Assembly (NCBI GenBank): GCA_004299095.1
Contig: SCQQ01000005.1
Coordinates: 1 to 64,000 of the forward strand
Direction: 5' to 3'
Length of the DNA: 64,000 nucleotides
DNA from: Burkholderiaceae bacterium
Lineage (GTDB): Bacteria > Pseudomonadota > Gammaproteobacteria > Burkholderiales > Burkholderiaceae_C
Positions 16,387-24,248 of the stretch are shown piece after piece; the stretch's first letter is position 1, and the number at the start of each line of letters is the position of its first letter. A model generated the notes under the pieces. That model ran no database searches. It saw nothing but the letters and a program-made list of their open reading frames with translations, and was not told the origin of the DNA. The translations under genes and the position numbers were made by a program.

Positions 16387-17369
16387 GTACGCTGCATCTC
16401 ATTGAAACAGGCGCCGGCGGTAACGAAGCCGACCGCAATGGAAACGGCGACGCTATCGACTGCGTGACGATTCGCTCGCTGGCGCAGCACATGGGGGAGA
16501 CGATTGCGGGGCAGTTCATCGTCGACCAGCAAGCTGCCATCGCCGAGGGCACGCCCCACCTGCGGCTCAGGCTCGCGGATGCCACCGGGAACATCCTCGC
16601 CTTTGTCTGGCCGGAGTATCGCTCCGCAATCACTCTGCCGCCGTTGGGTGCGGCGGCGAGCGTGCAAGCGGATGTGTGCGACTACCAGTGCGCGCCGCAG
16701 CTGAAGGTGCGCCGTCTCGTGCCGCTGCCTCCGGGCGAAGTGGCCATGTTTGCCAACCTGCTGCCCGGCGTGTCCCACGCGGCGTTCGATGCGCTCCTGG
16801 GGCTTGAGCGGTCGCTACCTGCGGTGTTGCGTGAGTTCGTCGCGCGGGTACTGCTCGACCCGGCCGTCGGCCCGGCGTTCATCACCTGCCGCGCGAGCGC
16901 CACGCATCACCACCATGAGCGCGGCGGCCTGCTGCGCCATAGTCTCGAGAACCTCGACCTGATTGCCGAAATGATTCGCCGGCGCTTTCCGGATGAGCCG
17001 CTGTCGGCGGCCATCGGCCAGGTGGGTTACCTGTTTCACGACGTGGGCAAGATTCGCACCGTCGGCACCACGGCGCGGCCGCCGCTTTCGTGGACGGTGC
17101 GCCACGAAACGCACAACCTGACGGTGCTCGGGCCGCATATGGAGTGGCTGCAGCGCGCCGACATGGAGGCGTACACGGGCCTTCTCTACATCTTCGAGTA
17201 CCTTGCAACACCGGCCTCGGCGCGCCGTTGGGCGAGCTACTTTCCCGCCGAGGTGGTGGCGCAGTTCGACGGCTGGAGCGCAGCGGAGTTCGCCGGGCGT
17301 GGGCTGCAGACATTCACGCACCAGGCGCGCTCTTGCGCGCCGGCCTCCGGAGTTCGGCGAGCCGGATGA
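16383..17369 (+). CDS. OB-fold plus HD-domain protein, YhaM/TraI_2-like predicted nuclease
   Basis: A 328-residue protein whose ATG overlaps the integrase stop (ATGA). Residues 25-115 look like an OB-fold nucleic-acid-binding domain (TIAGQFIVDQQAAIAEGTPH, RLADATGNILAFVW). Residues 140-300 are an HD metal-dependent phosphohydrolase domain: HHHHERGGLLRHSLEN (residues 175-190), HD at 219-220 in YLFHDVGKIRTV, and H-E-T-H. The same order is found in the YhaM family of 3'-5' exoribonucleases; TraI_2-type HD proteins of integrative elements are the alternative. The C-terminus is low-complexity. Tight coupling to the integrase suggests a role in element processing, but this is inference. Confidence 0.75.
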   Translation: MSTLHLIETGAGGNEADRNGNGDAIDCVTIRSLAQHMGETIAGQFIVDQQAAIAEGTPHLRLRLADATGNILAFVWPEYRSAITLPPLGAAASVQADVCDYQCAPQLKVRRLVPLPPGEVAMFANLLPGVSHAAFDALLGLERSLPAVLREFVARVLLDPAVGPAFITCRASATHHHHERGGLLRHSLENLDLIAEMIRRRFPDEPLSAAIGQVGYLFHDVGKIRTVGTTARPPLSWTVRHETHNLTVLGPHMEWLQRADMEAYTGLLYIFEYLATPASARRWASYFPAEVVAQFDGWSAAEFAGRGLQTFTHQARSCAPASGVRRAG

Positions 17370-17453
17370 GCGGCATCGCGACCGCAGCCGGTAGGCAAGA
17401 CCCGCGTAACACCTGGACCGCTCACCGCTCACCGCTCACGGTCACCGTCAACG

Positions 17454-18107
17454 TCACGGCCCGAGTGAGCCGTGGCGCCAAGTCCGCAGCGACTCACGCT
17501 GCTCTTTCGTGAGTACCGCATCGATCTTGGCACGCGTGTCGAGCCGCGCCTCGAGTTGCTGCAGGCGAAGCTCCGAGAGCGCCTTGTATGCCGATTGGAC
17601 TGCACCGCGATCCGGCGCCTCCATCGCGAGCAGTTCGTGCAGTTTTCCCGCCGCAGCAAAGATCTTCCCGGCGAGATCCCACTGGGTGTCCGCGACCTCG
17701 GCGTGGATTTTCTCGATCTTGTCTTGCTGCTCGTCGCTGAGATTCAGGCCGGCTGCCGCAAGGCCCCGACCACGCATCATTCCCGCCCCCATGCCGTAAC
17801 CATCGCCCCAGCCGCCCCCGGGGCCGCTCATCATTCCACCGCCGTACCCACCGCCCCATCGGCCCATCATTTCGGGGCCGTGACCGCCGCCCCATCCGCC
17901 CATCATCCCGCGCCCACCGCCTGAGCCGGGGCCGTAGTTGCCGCCAGCGGGTTGGCGGGCCGGCGCCCCGGACATCATTCCGGGGCTCCCATCAGCGGAC
18001 GGAGCCGCACTGGTCGCGGCGAATCCTGGCGCCGACATGACAGCAATAGCGCTGGTCACCGCGAGCGCGATCAAACGCCCACGCACACCGCTCTTCGAAA
18101 TTCTCAT
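17454..18107 (-). CDS. Spy/CpxP-type periplasmic protein (LTXXQ / metal-sensor family)
   Basis: A 217-residue secreted protein. The start at 18107 has a GGAGAG ribosome site. A signal peptide occupies residues 1-30 (cleavage near APGFAATS). Residues 40-115 are a Gly/Met-rich stretch (MMGGWGGGHG, GGGMMSGPGG) that could bind metals or be disordered. Residues 118-215 are helical: LNLSDEQQDKIEKIHAEV and LTKEQRESL are the LTxxQ-type motifs of Spy/CpxP chaperones and heavy-metal sensors. It is convergent with the element and divergent from the BON gene; a Crp/Fnr box at 18241 with a -10-like TAGCAT at 18214-18219 faces it. Confidence 0.8.
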   Translation of the reverse strand: MRISKSGVRGRLIALAVTSAIAVMSAPGFAATSAAPSADGSPGMMSGAPARQPAGGNYGPGSGGGRGMMGGWGGGHGPEMMGRWGGGYGGGMMSGPGGGWGDGYGMGAGMMRGRGLAAAGLNLSDEQQDKIEKIHAEVADTQWDLAGKIFAAAGKLHELLAMEAPDRGAVQSAYKALSELRLQQLEARLDTRAKIDAVLTKEQRESLRTWRHGSLGP

Positions 18108-18240
18108 TTCAGCTCTCCTGTCAATGGCTTCTGAATCTGGATTCAGAGCTCATTCAGCGTCCACGCGGTACCCGCGGAGCCTTGCCTGAGCGGCCGAATC
18201 CGTCGCGAAAACCATGCTAATTCGCCGCTTCGGGAATGCC

Positions 18241-18254
18241 TTGATCTGGATCAG
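18241..18254 (-). promoter_or_regulatory. Crp/Fnr-type box facing the Spy-like gene
   Basis: TTGAT-CTGG-ATCAG matches the FNR consensus TTGAT-N4-ATCAA at 9 of 10 positions. On the minus strand a -10-like TAGCAT (18214-18219) lies 21 nt from the box edge, close to class II spacing. Confidence 0.55.
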
Positions 18255-18271
18255 ACGTCCCTAGAGCCGGC

Positions 18272-18285
18272 TTGACAGCCGTCAA
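18272..18285 (+). promoter_or_regulatory. Crp/Fnr-type box and class II promoter of the BON gene
   Basis: A perfect dyad TTGAC-AGCC-GTCAA. A -10-like TAAAGT at 18308-18313 begins 22 nt after the box, which places the box centre at about -41.5 from a start near 18320. Confidence 0.65.
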
Positions 18286-18351
18286 ACGCAGCGACGAAGC
18301 CGGAACCTAAAGTGGTCTTCACGCGACGCGCTACGCGACCAGGAGATTCAC

Positions 18352-19005
18352 ATGAAGACAGACTATCAACTCAAGCAGGACGTGATCGCCGAGCTGGAGT
18401 GGGACCCGGCCATCAATTCGGATGCCGTCGGCATCGCAGTCAAGGATGGCGTGGTAACCGCCAGCGGCCACATCGACACCTATGCCGAGAAGCGGGCGAT
18501 CGAGAAGGCACTGCGCCGGGTCAGCGGCTTGAAAACGCTGGCGCTGGACCTGGAAGTCAAGCTGTCGCCGCAGCACCAGCGCGAAGACACCGGGCTGGCC
18601 ATTGCGATCCAGAACGCATTGCGCTGGAACAGCGTAGTGCCTGCCGACAAGATCCGGGTGACCGTCGACAACGGTCGCGTCACGCTCGCCGGCAACGTGG
18701 ACTGGGACTATCAACGCATTGCTGCCGAGAAAGCGGTGCGGCCCCTGACGGGCGTCACCGGCATCAGCAACCAGATTGGCCTGAGCCCACACCCCGCACC
18801 CGCCGACGTCGTCAGCGGTATCGAAGGCGCGTTGAAGCGCCAGGCCGAGCGCCAGGCAAAACGCGTGCAAGTCGACGTGAGCGGATCGACCGTGACGCTG
18901 CGCGGCGACGTACGCTCGTGGCCGGAACACACCGCTGCGGAGGGCGCCGCCTGGTCGGCCCCCGGCGTCCGCAAGGTGATCAACGAACTGCGCGTCAATC
19001 CCTGA
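18352..19005 (+). CDS. Triple BON-domain protein
   Basis: A 217-residue protein with ribosome site AGGAGA before the ATG. It consists of three successive BON domains (about residues 3-75, 78-148, 150-217), each with the pattern IAVKDGVVTASGHIDTY / VTVDNGRVTLAGNVDWDYQR / VDVSGSTVTLRGDVRSWPEH. BON domains bind phospholipid or periplasmic partners, as in OsmY. No signal peptide is obvious, so it may be cytoplasmic, unlike OsmY. Similar tri-BON proteins accompany stress and low-oxygen gene sets. A class II Crp/Fnr-type promoter lies directly upstream. Confidence 0.88.
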   Translation: MKTDYQLKQDVIAELEWDPAINSDAVGIAVKDGVVTASGHIDTYAEKRAIEKALRRVSGLKTLALDLEVKLSPQHQREDTGLAIAIQNALRWNSVVPADKIRVTVDNGRVTLAGNVDWDYQRIAAEKAVRPLTGVTGISNQIGLSPHPAPADVVSGIEGALKRQAERQAKRVQVDVSGSTVTLRGDVRSWPEHTAAEGAAWSAPGVRKVINELRVNP

Positions 19006-19207
19006 GCGGGCGCACCGCACAGGCGCGATGCCGGTGGCCGATTGCGGTCTGCTCGCTGACCCCGCACGAGCGTGATTGAGCGCGACGCGATCAGGCCGAA
19101 TCGGCCCATTTCGATGAGGTGGACCAGCGTCTTCGGGTGGCGGGACCGCACTCGGGTCGCCGCGCTGGTGACCACCTCCGCAAGAGTTGGAACAGGGGGT
19201 CATCGCC

Positions 19208-19954
19208 ATGATTCAGAGCGGACGCAGCGCCTTGGTAACCGGCGGCAATCGAGGTCTGGGCGCAGCCATCGCGCGCGCACTGAGTGATGCGGGCCATACC
19301 GTCATCATCACGCACACGCCCGGCAACGAGCAACCGGTGGCCTGGCTCGAAAGGCAGGAGTACCAAGGCCGCAAAGTCGCTGTCTACGGCGTCGATGTGG
19401 CTGACTACGAATCGACCGAAGCGCTTGCGCGCCAGCTCCATGCCGACGGCCATCACGTCGACATCCTGGTGAACAACGCCGGCATCACGCGCGACGGCAC
19501 CTTGCACAAGATGGACAAGTCCGCGTGGGATGCCGTACTGCGAACGGACCTCGACTCGATGTTCAACGTGACCAAGCCGTTTCTCGGACCCATGCTGGAG
19601 CGCGGCTGGGGCCGCATCATCAATATTTCGTCGATCAATGGCAGCAGGGGTCAATTCGGACAGACCAACTATTCCGCGGCCAAGGCGGGAGTGCACGGCT
19701 TCACCAAGGCGCTGGCGCTGGAGGTCGCCCGCAAGGGCATCACGGTCAATGCGGTCTCACCGGGCTATCTGAATACGGAGATGGTCATGGCCTTGCGCGA
19801 AGACGTACGCGCGCGCATCGTCGAGGGCATTCCGGTCGGCCGGCTGGGAGAACCGCACGAGATTGCGGCGTTGGTTGCTTTCATGGCCAGCGACGCGGCG
19901 GCTTTCATGACCGGCAGCAACGTCGCCATGAACGGCGGCCACCACATGTCGTGA
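19208..19954 (+). CDS. phaB: Acetoacetyl-CoA reductase (short-chain dehydrogenase)
   Basis: A 248-residue Rossmann-fold enzyme that reduces acetoacetyl-CoA to (R)-3-hydroxybutyryl-CoA for polyhydroxybutyrate synthesis. The ATG at 19208 follows an AGGGGG ribosome site; a TTG at 19187 is a less likely start. Motifs: TGGNRGLG (cofactor loop), NNAGITRDGTLHKM, catalytic Ser/Tyr/Lys in ISSINGSRGQFGQTNYSAAK and C-terminal NGGHHMS. The GQFGQTNYSAAKAG and SPGYLNTEMV segments match PhaB more closely than FabG. It is separated from phaC by the kinase gene. I see no exact Crp/Fnr box in the 202 bases upstream. Confidence 0.88.
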   Translation: MIQSGRSALVTGGNRGLGAAIARALSDAGHTVIITHTPGNEQPVAWLERQEYQGRKVAVYGVDVADYESTEALARQLHADGHHVDILVNNAGITRDGTLHKMDKSAWDAVLRTDLDSMFNVTKPFLGPMLERGWGRIINISSINGSRGQFGQTNYSAAKAGVHGFTKALALEVARKGITVNAVSPGYLNTEMVMALREDVRARIVEGIPVGRLGEPHEIAALVAFMASDAAAFMTGSNVAMNGGHHMS

Positions 19955-20082
19955 ACGCCTCGATGCTGGCCGGGCTGGCGAGACGCACCCCAGATGCAGC
20001 CTGACCGTGACCAATCGACCCCGACTTCCACTACGGCGCGCACCGGGCTCCAGGTGCTGGCCGTTTTTGGTGTGTTTGCCGG

Positions 20083-21639
20083 TCAAAGCGCTTTGTAGGC
20101 AACCATGCGCGCGAGAGCCATTGACTGCGCGGCTTCAGGCGCAGCGGTATCGACGTCCAACGCTGCCGCGCGCTCCGCCGCGTCCAACGGTTCGGCCGCG
20201 GCAGTGAGCCGGCGCAACACGTCGATGTCCGCTTCCGACGGATCATCACGACGCAATCGCCGCGCCGCAATGCGCTCACGCAGCAGCGCTTCGGGCGCGT
20301 GGCAGGCAACGATCGCAAACGGCACGCCGAGCTCTTCGGCCAGCTCGGCAAAGCGCGCGCGTTCCGTCCGACGCAGGAACGCCGCATCGACGATAGCCGG
20401 CCAGCCAGCCTCGAGCGTGGTGCGCGCAAGCTCCGCCAGCCGCGCGTAAGTGCGCTGCGTCGCACCCGCGCTGTAAGCATCGGCCGCTGCCGCATGCGTA
20501 TCGGCGAGTGCCGGAAGCCCCAGGAGCCGCTTGCGCTCGACATCCGAGCGCAGCCGGATCGCGCCGATCGCCTCGGCGATGCGCAGCGCGACGACGCTCT
20601 TGCCCGAGGCTGGCAGGCCGTGCATGACGATCAGCCGCGGCGCGCGCAGCGCAGCGGCGAGGTGGCGCGCAACCGCGAGATAGTCGGGCCCGGCACGCGG
20701 CTGCAGCGCCGCAGCCAGCGCGCGCACCAGGGCGCGATAGACCAGCGCATGGCGCCACAGCGCCAGCCCGGCGTGGTCACCGGTCGCGTCCAGCCAGCCG
20801 TTGATGAAGCGCACCGCAAAGCCGCTGCGCTCGTGCGCGATCAAGTCCATTGCGGTGAACGCGGCGTCGTCGACGATGTCGATCCAGCGCAGCGCAGGGT
20901 CGAACTCGATCGCATCGAACGGCAGGATGTCGCCATCGAGCAGCACGAGGTTGGCGAGGTGCAGGTCGCCGTGCCCTTCACGCACGAAGCCGGCGGCCAT
21001 GCGCGCGTGCCAGAGCGGCGCCAGCGCAGCGGCTTCACGCTTCAGCCAGCGGCGCATTGCGGTGTACGCGTCGGCGCACGAAGGCGCGGCGAGCCGAAGC
21101 GCATCAAGCACCGAAAGCGGAGCTGCTGCGCGCCGTTCGGGCGTACCGAAGCCGCTGTCCGGCGCTGCGCGAGGTGCCGCCAGGTGAATCGCGGCAATGC
21201 GCTCCGCCAGCCGGTCGACGTCGGCGGCCAGCAGCGTTCCCGCCGTGGCCCGCTCGGCCAGCAGCGACCCGGACGCGAAGCGCCGCATGCGCACGGCGTA
21301 ATCGAACGCCTCGCCGTCGCCATCGAGCCGCGGTGCATCGGACGTTCCGGTGATGCGGCTGACACCGAGGTAGAGCTGCGGCGCAAACCGGCGATTCAGC
21401 CGCACTTCCTCTTCGCAGCAGCGCCGCCGCTCGGCCAGGCTGCTGAAATCGACGAACGGCAGCACCACCGGCCGCTTGATCTTGTACGCGGTCGCGCCGG
21501 CAAGCAGCAGCCAGGACAGGTGCGTCTGCACCAGCTCGACGGGCTCGGTGCAGCTTTGCTGCAAATGATCGCGCAGGCGCGTTACCCAGTGCGCGCGGGC
21601 GTGTGGAGACAAAGCGTTTGGCATTCCCTGGATCGACAT
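20083..21639 (-). CDS. Two-domain APH-like kinase / P-loop NTPase
   Basis: A 518-residue cytoplasmic protein. Residues about 1-330 form an aminoglycoside-phosphotransferase-like kinase domain (AGATAYKIKRPVVLPFVDFS; catalytic loop HGDLHLANLVL; metal site FDAIEFDP). Residues 340-510 form a P-loop kinase-like domain with Walker A GLPASGKSV and R-x-x-R-x-E lid segments. This fusion is known as the bifunctional aminoglycoside phosphotransferase/ATP-binding family; Mycobacterium tuberculosis Rv2004c, a DosR-regulon protein, has the same arrangement. The substrate is unknown and antibiotic resistance should not be inferred. It is divergent from phaC with a TTGCG-N4-CGCAA dyad between them. Confidence 0.85.
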   Translation of the reverse strand: MSIQGMPNALSPHARAHWVTRLRDHLQQSCTEPVELVQTHLSWLLLAGATAYKIKRPVVLPFVDFSSLAERRRCCEEEVRLNRRFAPQLYLGVSRITGTSDAPRLDGDGEAFDYAVRMRRFASGSLLAERATAGTLLAADVDRLAERIAAIHLAAPRAAPDSGFGTPERRAAAPLSVLDALRLAAPSCADAYTAMRRWLKREAAALAPLWHARMAAGFVREGHGDLHLANLVLLDGDILPFDAIEFDPALRWIDIVDDAAFTAMDLIAHERSGFAVRFINGWLDATGDHAGLALWRHALVYRALVRALAAALQPRAGPDYLAVARHLAAALRAPRLIVMHGLPASGKSVVALRIAEAIGAIRLRSDVERKRLLGLPALADTHAAAADAYSAGATQRTYARLAELARTTLEAGWPAIVDAAFLRRTERARFAELAEELGVPFAIVACHAPEALLRERIAARRLRRDDPSEADIDVLRRLTAAAEPLDAAERAAALDVDTAAPEAAQSMALARMVAYKAL

Positions 21640-21678
21640 GGTTTGCGTGTTTCATCCATCGCCGCGTTCGTGCTCGCC

Positions 21679-21692
21679 TTGCGCCAGCGCAA
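21679..21692. promoter_or_regulatory. Crp/Fnr-like dyad between the kinase and phaC
   Basis: A perfect dyad TTGCG-CCAG-CGCAA in the divergent intergenic region. Facing the kinase, a weak -10-like GATGAA (21651-21656) sits 22 nt away, which would give a very short leader. Nothing like a -10 element is at that distance toward phaC. Confidence 0.45.
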
Positions 21693-21708
21693 AGTGCTGG
21701 CGCGCGCC

Positions 21709-23574
21709 ATGCGTATGGTCGCAGTCATGGCCGTCATTCCACTCAAACGCAAACGCGCAGCGCAACCCGAGCCCACGGGGCCAGCCACCGTCCCGCATCC
21801 ACGCGGACAGCGCGAGCGCACCGCCAGCCCCTGGTTGGGTGATTCGGATGGAGAGCTTCCATCGGTCTCGTTCGCACGCTTCGAGGCACTCGAGCGCGCT
21901 CTGGCGGCGCTCTGGCCGGCGGAAACTCCGGTCGCGCCGACCACGGCGTTCGCCGCCTGGTTCGACTGGGCCATGCACCTGGCGAGTTCGCCCGCCAAGC
22001 AATGGGAGCTCGGGCAATACGCGTTCGAACAGTGGCAGCGCGCGTGGCGCATCGCCTCGACCGGTGCCGCTGCCGACTGCTGCGTCACGCCCATGTCCCA
22101 AGACAAACGCTTCGCCGATCCGGCGTGGCGCGAGCCGCCGCAGGCGCTGCTGGCGCAATATTTCCTGCTCACCGAGCGCTGGTGGCAGCGCGCAACCCGC
22201 GGCGTTCCCGGCGTCAGCAAGCACCACGAGCACATGGTGTCGTTTGCCGCGCGGCAGTGGCTCGACCTGTTCGCGCCATCCAATTCGGTGTTCGCCAATC
22301 CGGTGGTGCGCAGGCGCACGCTGGAGCAAGGCGGCGCGAACCTGTGGCGCGGCGCGTCTTACGCGCTGGACGACCTGGCTCGCGACGCGCTCGACCTGCC
22401 GCCGGCCGGCGCCGAAGGCTTCAAGCCCGGCGTCAACGTTGCCATCACGCCGGGCCAGGTGGTGCTGCGCAACCGCCTGATCGAGCTGATCCAGTACCAG
22501 CCGACGACGCCCGCCGTCCACGCCGAACCCATCCTGCTGGTTCCGGCCTGGATCATGAAGTACTACATCCTCGACCTGTCGCCGCGCAACTCGCTGGTCA
22601 AGTTCCTGGTCGATCGTGGCTACACCGTATTCGTGATCTCGTGGAAAAACCCGGGCGCCGAAGACCGCAACCTCGGGCTCGACGACTACCACCATCTCGG
22701 CGTCAAGGCGGCGCTCGACGCGGTCGCCCAGATCGTCCCCGGCGCGCGCACGCATGCCGTCGGCTATTGCCTCGGCGGCACGCTGCTGGCGATGGGCGCG
22801 GCGAAGATTGGCCGCGAACGCGAAAAGGCACTGCAATCGATGACCTTGTTTGCAGCCCAGACCGATTTTTCCGATCCGGGCGAGATTTCGCTTTTCATAG
22901 ACGAGAGCCAGTTTGCGCATCTCGACCGATCAATGGCGCGCCGCGGCACCCTCGACAAGCGGCAGATGCGCAACACGTTCCAGTTGCTGCGCTCGCGCGA
23001 CCTCATCTGGTCATACCGCACCATCAACTACCTGCTGGGCGAGCGCGCGCCCATGACCGACCTGATGGCGTGGAACGCGGACGGCACCCGACTGCCCTAT
23101 CGCATGCACCGCGAATACCTGCGCCGGCTCTACCTCGACAATGCACTCGCACTCGGTGACTATCGGCTGGACGGCGTGCCCATCAACCTGCACGACATTC
23201 GCGTGCCGAGCTTTGTTCTCGCCGCCGTCCAGGATCACGTCGCCCCGTGGCGTTCGGTGTTCCGGCTCAACCAACTGTGCGATGCCGAGCAGACCTACGT
23301 GCTGACCGCTGGCGGCCACAACGTCGGCGTCGTCAACCCGCCCGGCGCCGTGCCGACCAGCTACCGGCTGCGCGAATGGCGCGTCGGTGAGCGCATCTTG
23401 AATCCGGACGAATGGCTGGCCCAGACGCCGGCGACCAGCGGGTCCTGGTGGAACGCTTGGGCCGATTGGCTGGACCGGCATTCGTCACCACGGCTGCAGC
23501 CGCCGCCCGCGATCGGTGCCGAGAACCTGCGGCCGCTGCAAGCCGCGCCCGGCAGCTACGTGTTGCAGCGCTGA
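21709..23574 (+). CDS. phaC: Poly(3-hydroxyalkanoate) synthase, class I
   Basis: A 621-residue polymerase that builds polyhydroxybutyrate from 3-hydroxybutyryl-CoA. The open frame extends far upstream; the likely starts are ATG 21709, 21715 or 21727, none with a strong ribosome site. The N-terminal PhaC domain includes DKRFADPAWREPPQALLAQYFLL. The alpha/beta-hydrolase domain has the lipase-like box GYCLGG with nucleophile Cys354, catalytic Asp in AVQDHVAPW and His in GGHNVGVVNPP. Length and the single subunit indicate class I. phaB and a phasin are nearby, but no ketothiolase phaA is in the window. Confidence 0.94.
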   Translation: MRMVAVMAVIPLKRKRAAQPEPTGPATVPHPRGQRERTASPWLGDSDGELPSVSFARFEALERALAALWPAETPVAPTTAFAAWFDWAMHLASSPAKQWELGQYAFEQWQRAWRIASTGAAADCCVTPMSQDKRFADPAWREPPQALLAQYFLLTERWWQRATRGVPGVSKHHEHMVSFAARQWLDLFAPSNSVFANPVVRRRTLEQGGANLWRGASYALDDLARDALDLPPAGAEGFKPGVNVAITPGQVVLRNRLIELIQYQPTTPAVHAEPILLVPAWIMKYYILDLSPRNSLVKFLVDRGYTVFVISWKNPGAEDRNLGLDDYHHLGVKAALDAVAQIVPGARTHAVGYCLGGTLLAMGAAKIGREREKALQSMTLFAAQTDFSDPGEISLFIDESQFAHLDRSMARRGTLDKRQMRNTFQLLRSRDLIWSYRTINYLLGERAPMTDLMAWNADGTRLPYRMHREYLRRLYLDNALALGDYRLDGVPINLHDIRVPSFVLAAVQDHVAPWRSVFRLNQLCDAEQTYVLTAGGHNVGVVNPPGAVPTSYRLREWRVGERILNPDEWLAQTPATSGSWWNAWADWLDRHSSPRLQPPPAIGAENLRPLQAAPGSYVLQR

Positions 23575-23634
23575 TCGCACGGGTCACGGCGTGTGGTCCG
23601 AGCCGGGACTACGCGAGCAACTCCGCCACCTGAT

Positions 23635-23958
23635 TCATGGGCGATCGGTCGTGCCGTTGAAGCGACGCATCAGTTCGGCCGATTGCTCGCGCCAGTACTC
23701 AGCAAACTCACTCTGCAATTGCTGCCATGACTCGATCAGCGCTTGTTGCTCCAGCGTGGCTTGGCGCGTGATGGCGTTCAGCGCCTCCAACTGGCGCGTC
23801 CACGCGGATTCCGCCGGCGCGCCGTCAGCCGTCCTGGACGCCGCTTCATATAGAACACGTGGCCAAGCAAGCCAAAGCTGTTGCTGCCACTGCGCCAACA
23901 GCGCCCACGGGTTGGCGCCTTCGGAGCGCGGAATTTCGAATGTCGGTTTGCGTGCCAT
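23635..23958 (-). CDS. Small phasin-like polyhydroxybutyrate granule protein
   Basis: A 107-residue helical, Trp- and Gln-rich protein (NPWALLAQWQQQLWLAWPRVL; LNAITRQATLEQQALIESWQQLQSEFAEYWREQ), a typical amphipathic phasin pattern. It has no signal peptide or cysteines. The ATG at 23958 follows an AGGAGA ribosome site. It is convergent with phaC, which supports a granule-coating role. Upstream, the box TTGAT-CGAG-CGCAA (24012-24025) and a -10-like TACAGT (23984-23989) show class II Crp/Fnr spacing. Without a family search the phasin assignment rests on composition and context. Confidence 0.7.
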   Translation of the reverse strand: MARKPTFEIPRSEGANPWALLAQWQQQLWLAWPRVLYEAASRTADGAPAESAWTRQLEALNAITRQATLEQQALIESWQQLQSEFAEYWREQSAELMRRFNGTTDRP

Positions 23959-24011
23959 CTGAGTCTCCTGTCAGCGAAAGCCCACTGTAGGAGCGCAACC
24001 GGCAATACGGT

Positions 24012-24025
24012 TTGATCGAGCGCAA
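24012..24025 (-). promoter_or_regulatory. Crp/Fnr-type box and class II promoter of the phasin gene
   Basis: TTGAT-CGAG-CGCAA, a hybrid of an FNR-like half and the CGCAA half. The minus-strand -10-like TACAGT at 23984-23989 is 22 nt away, giving a start near 23977. Confidence 0.6.
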
Positions 24026-24168
24026 GACCGGCGTCGGAAACAGTCAGTCGGCGCCAAGGCGTTGGCCGCCTCGATCGCGAACGCGAGCCGCACCGCGCCT
24101 TGAGCATGCAGCCCGATTTTCACCATGGCACCAAGTGCCCTGCTGCCCTCTCCGGCAAGGGCAACACC

Positions 24169-24182
24169 TTGACGGGCGTCAA
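24169..24182 (+). promoter_or_regulatory. Crp/Fnr-type box and class II promoter of the first usp gene
   Basis: A perfect dyad TTGAC-GGGC-GTCAA. The -10-like TACACT at 24205-24210 begins 22 nt after the box; the predicted start near 24217 puts the box at -41.5. Confidence 0.65.
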
Positions 24183-24248
24183 GCCGCGCCGCACCGGCAA
24201 TCCCTACACTGATTCGCGATCCCGAAACTGCCTGCTGGAGTTGCCACC

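Larger units (their letters stand above)
13872..17453. mobile_element. Small tRNA-Arg-associated integrative element or remnant
   Basis: Directly after tRNA-Arg(CCG) come an XRE-type repressor, a divergent excisionase-like gene, a tyrosine recombinase and an OB/HD protein, the last three overlapping by a few bases as one operon. This is the layout of an integrative element control module. The left edge is the tRNA 3' end. The right edge is uncertain because I found no second copy of the tRNA 3' end in the window; 17453 is simply where the next unrelated gene ends. No replication, conjugation or cargo gene is visible, so it may be a decayed remnant or a minimal satellite. Confidence 0.6.

Noticed and set aside
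17370-17453. Possible right attachment site of the element
   Set aside because: I looked for a repeat of the tRNA-Arg 3' end and of the ATACGTCATTCCGG tail and found neither; only short CCGCTCA repeats occur near 17417-17437.
19006-19207. A Crp/Fnr-like site before phaB (TTGAG...GATCAG around 19075-19095)
   Set aside because: The half-sites are too far apart for a 14-bp dyad, so it was not counted.
20083-21639. Antibiotic resistance role for the APH-like kinase
   Set aside because: The catalytic loop is shared by many small-molecule kinases, and the P-loop fusion and context point elsewhere.
20299-21708. Upstream in-frame extension of phaC
   Set aside because: It runs antisense through the kinase gene with no homology to PhaC; the synthase N-terminus begins near 21709.
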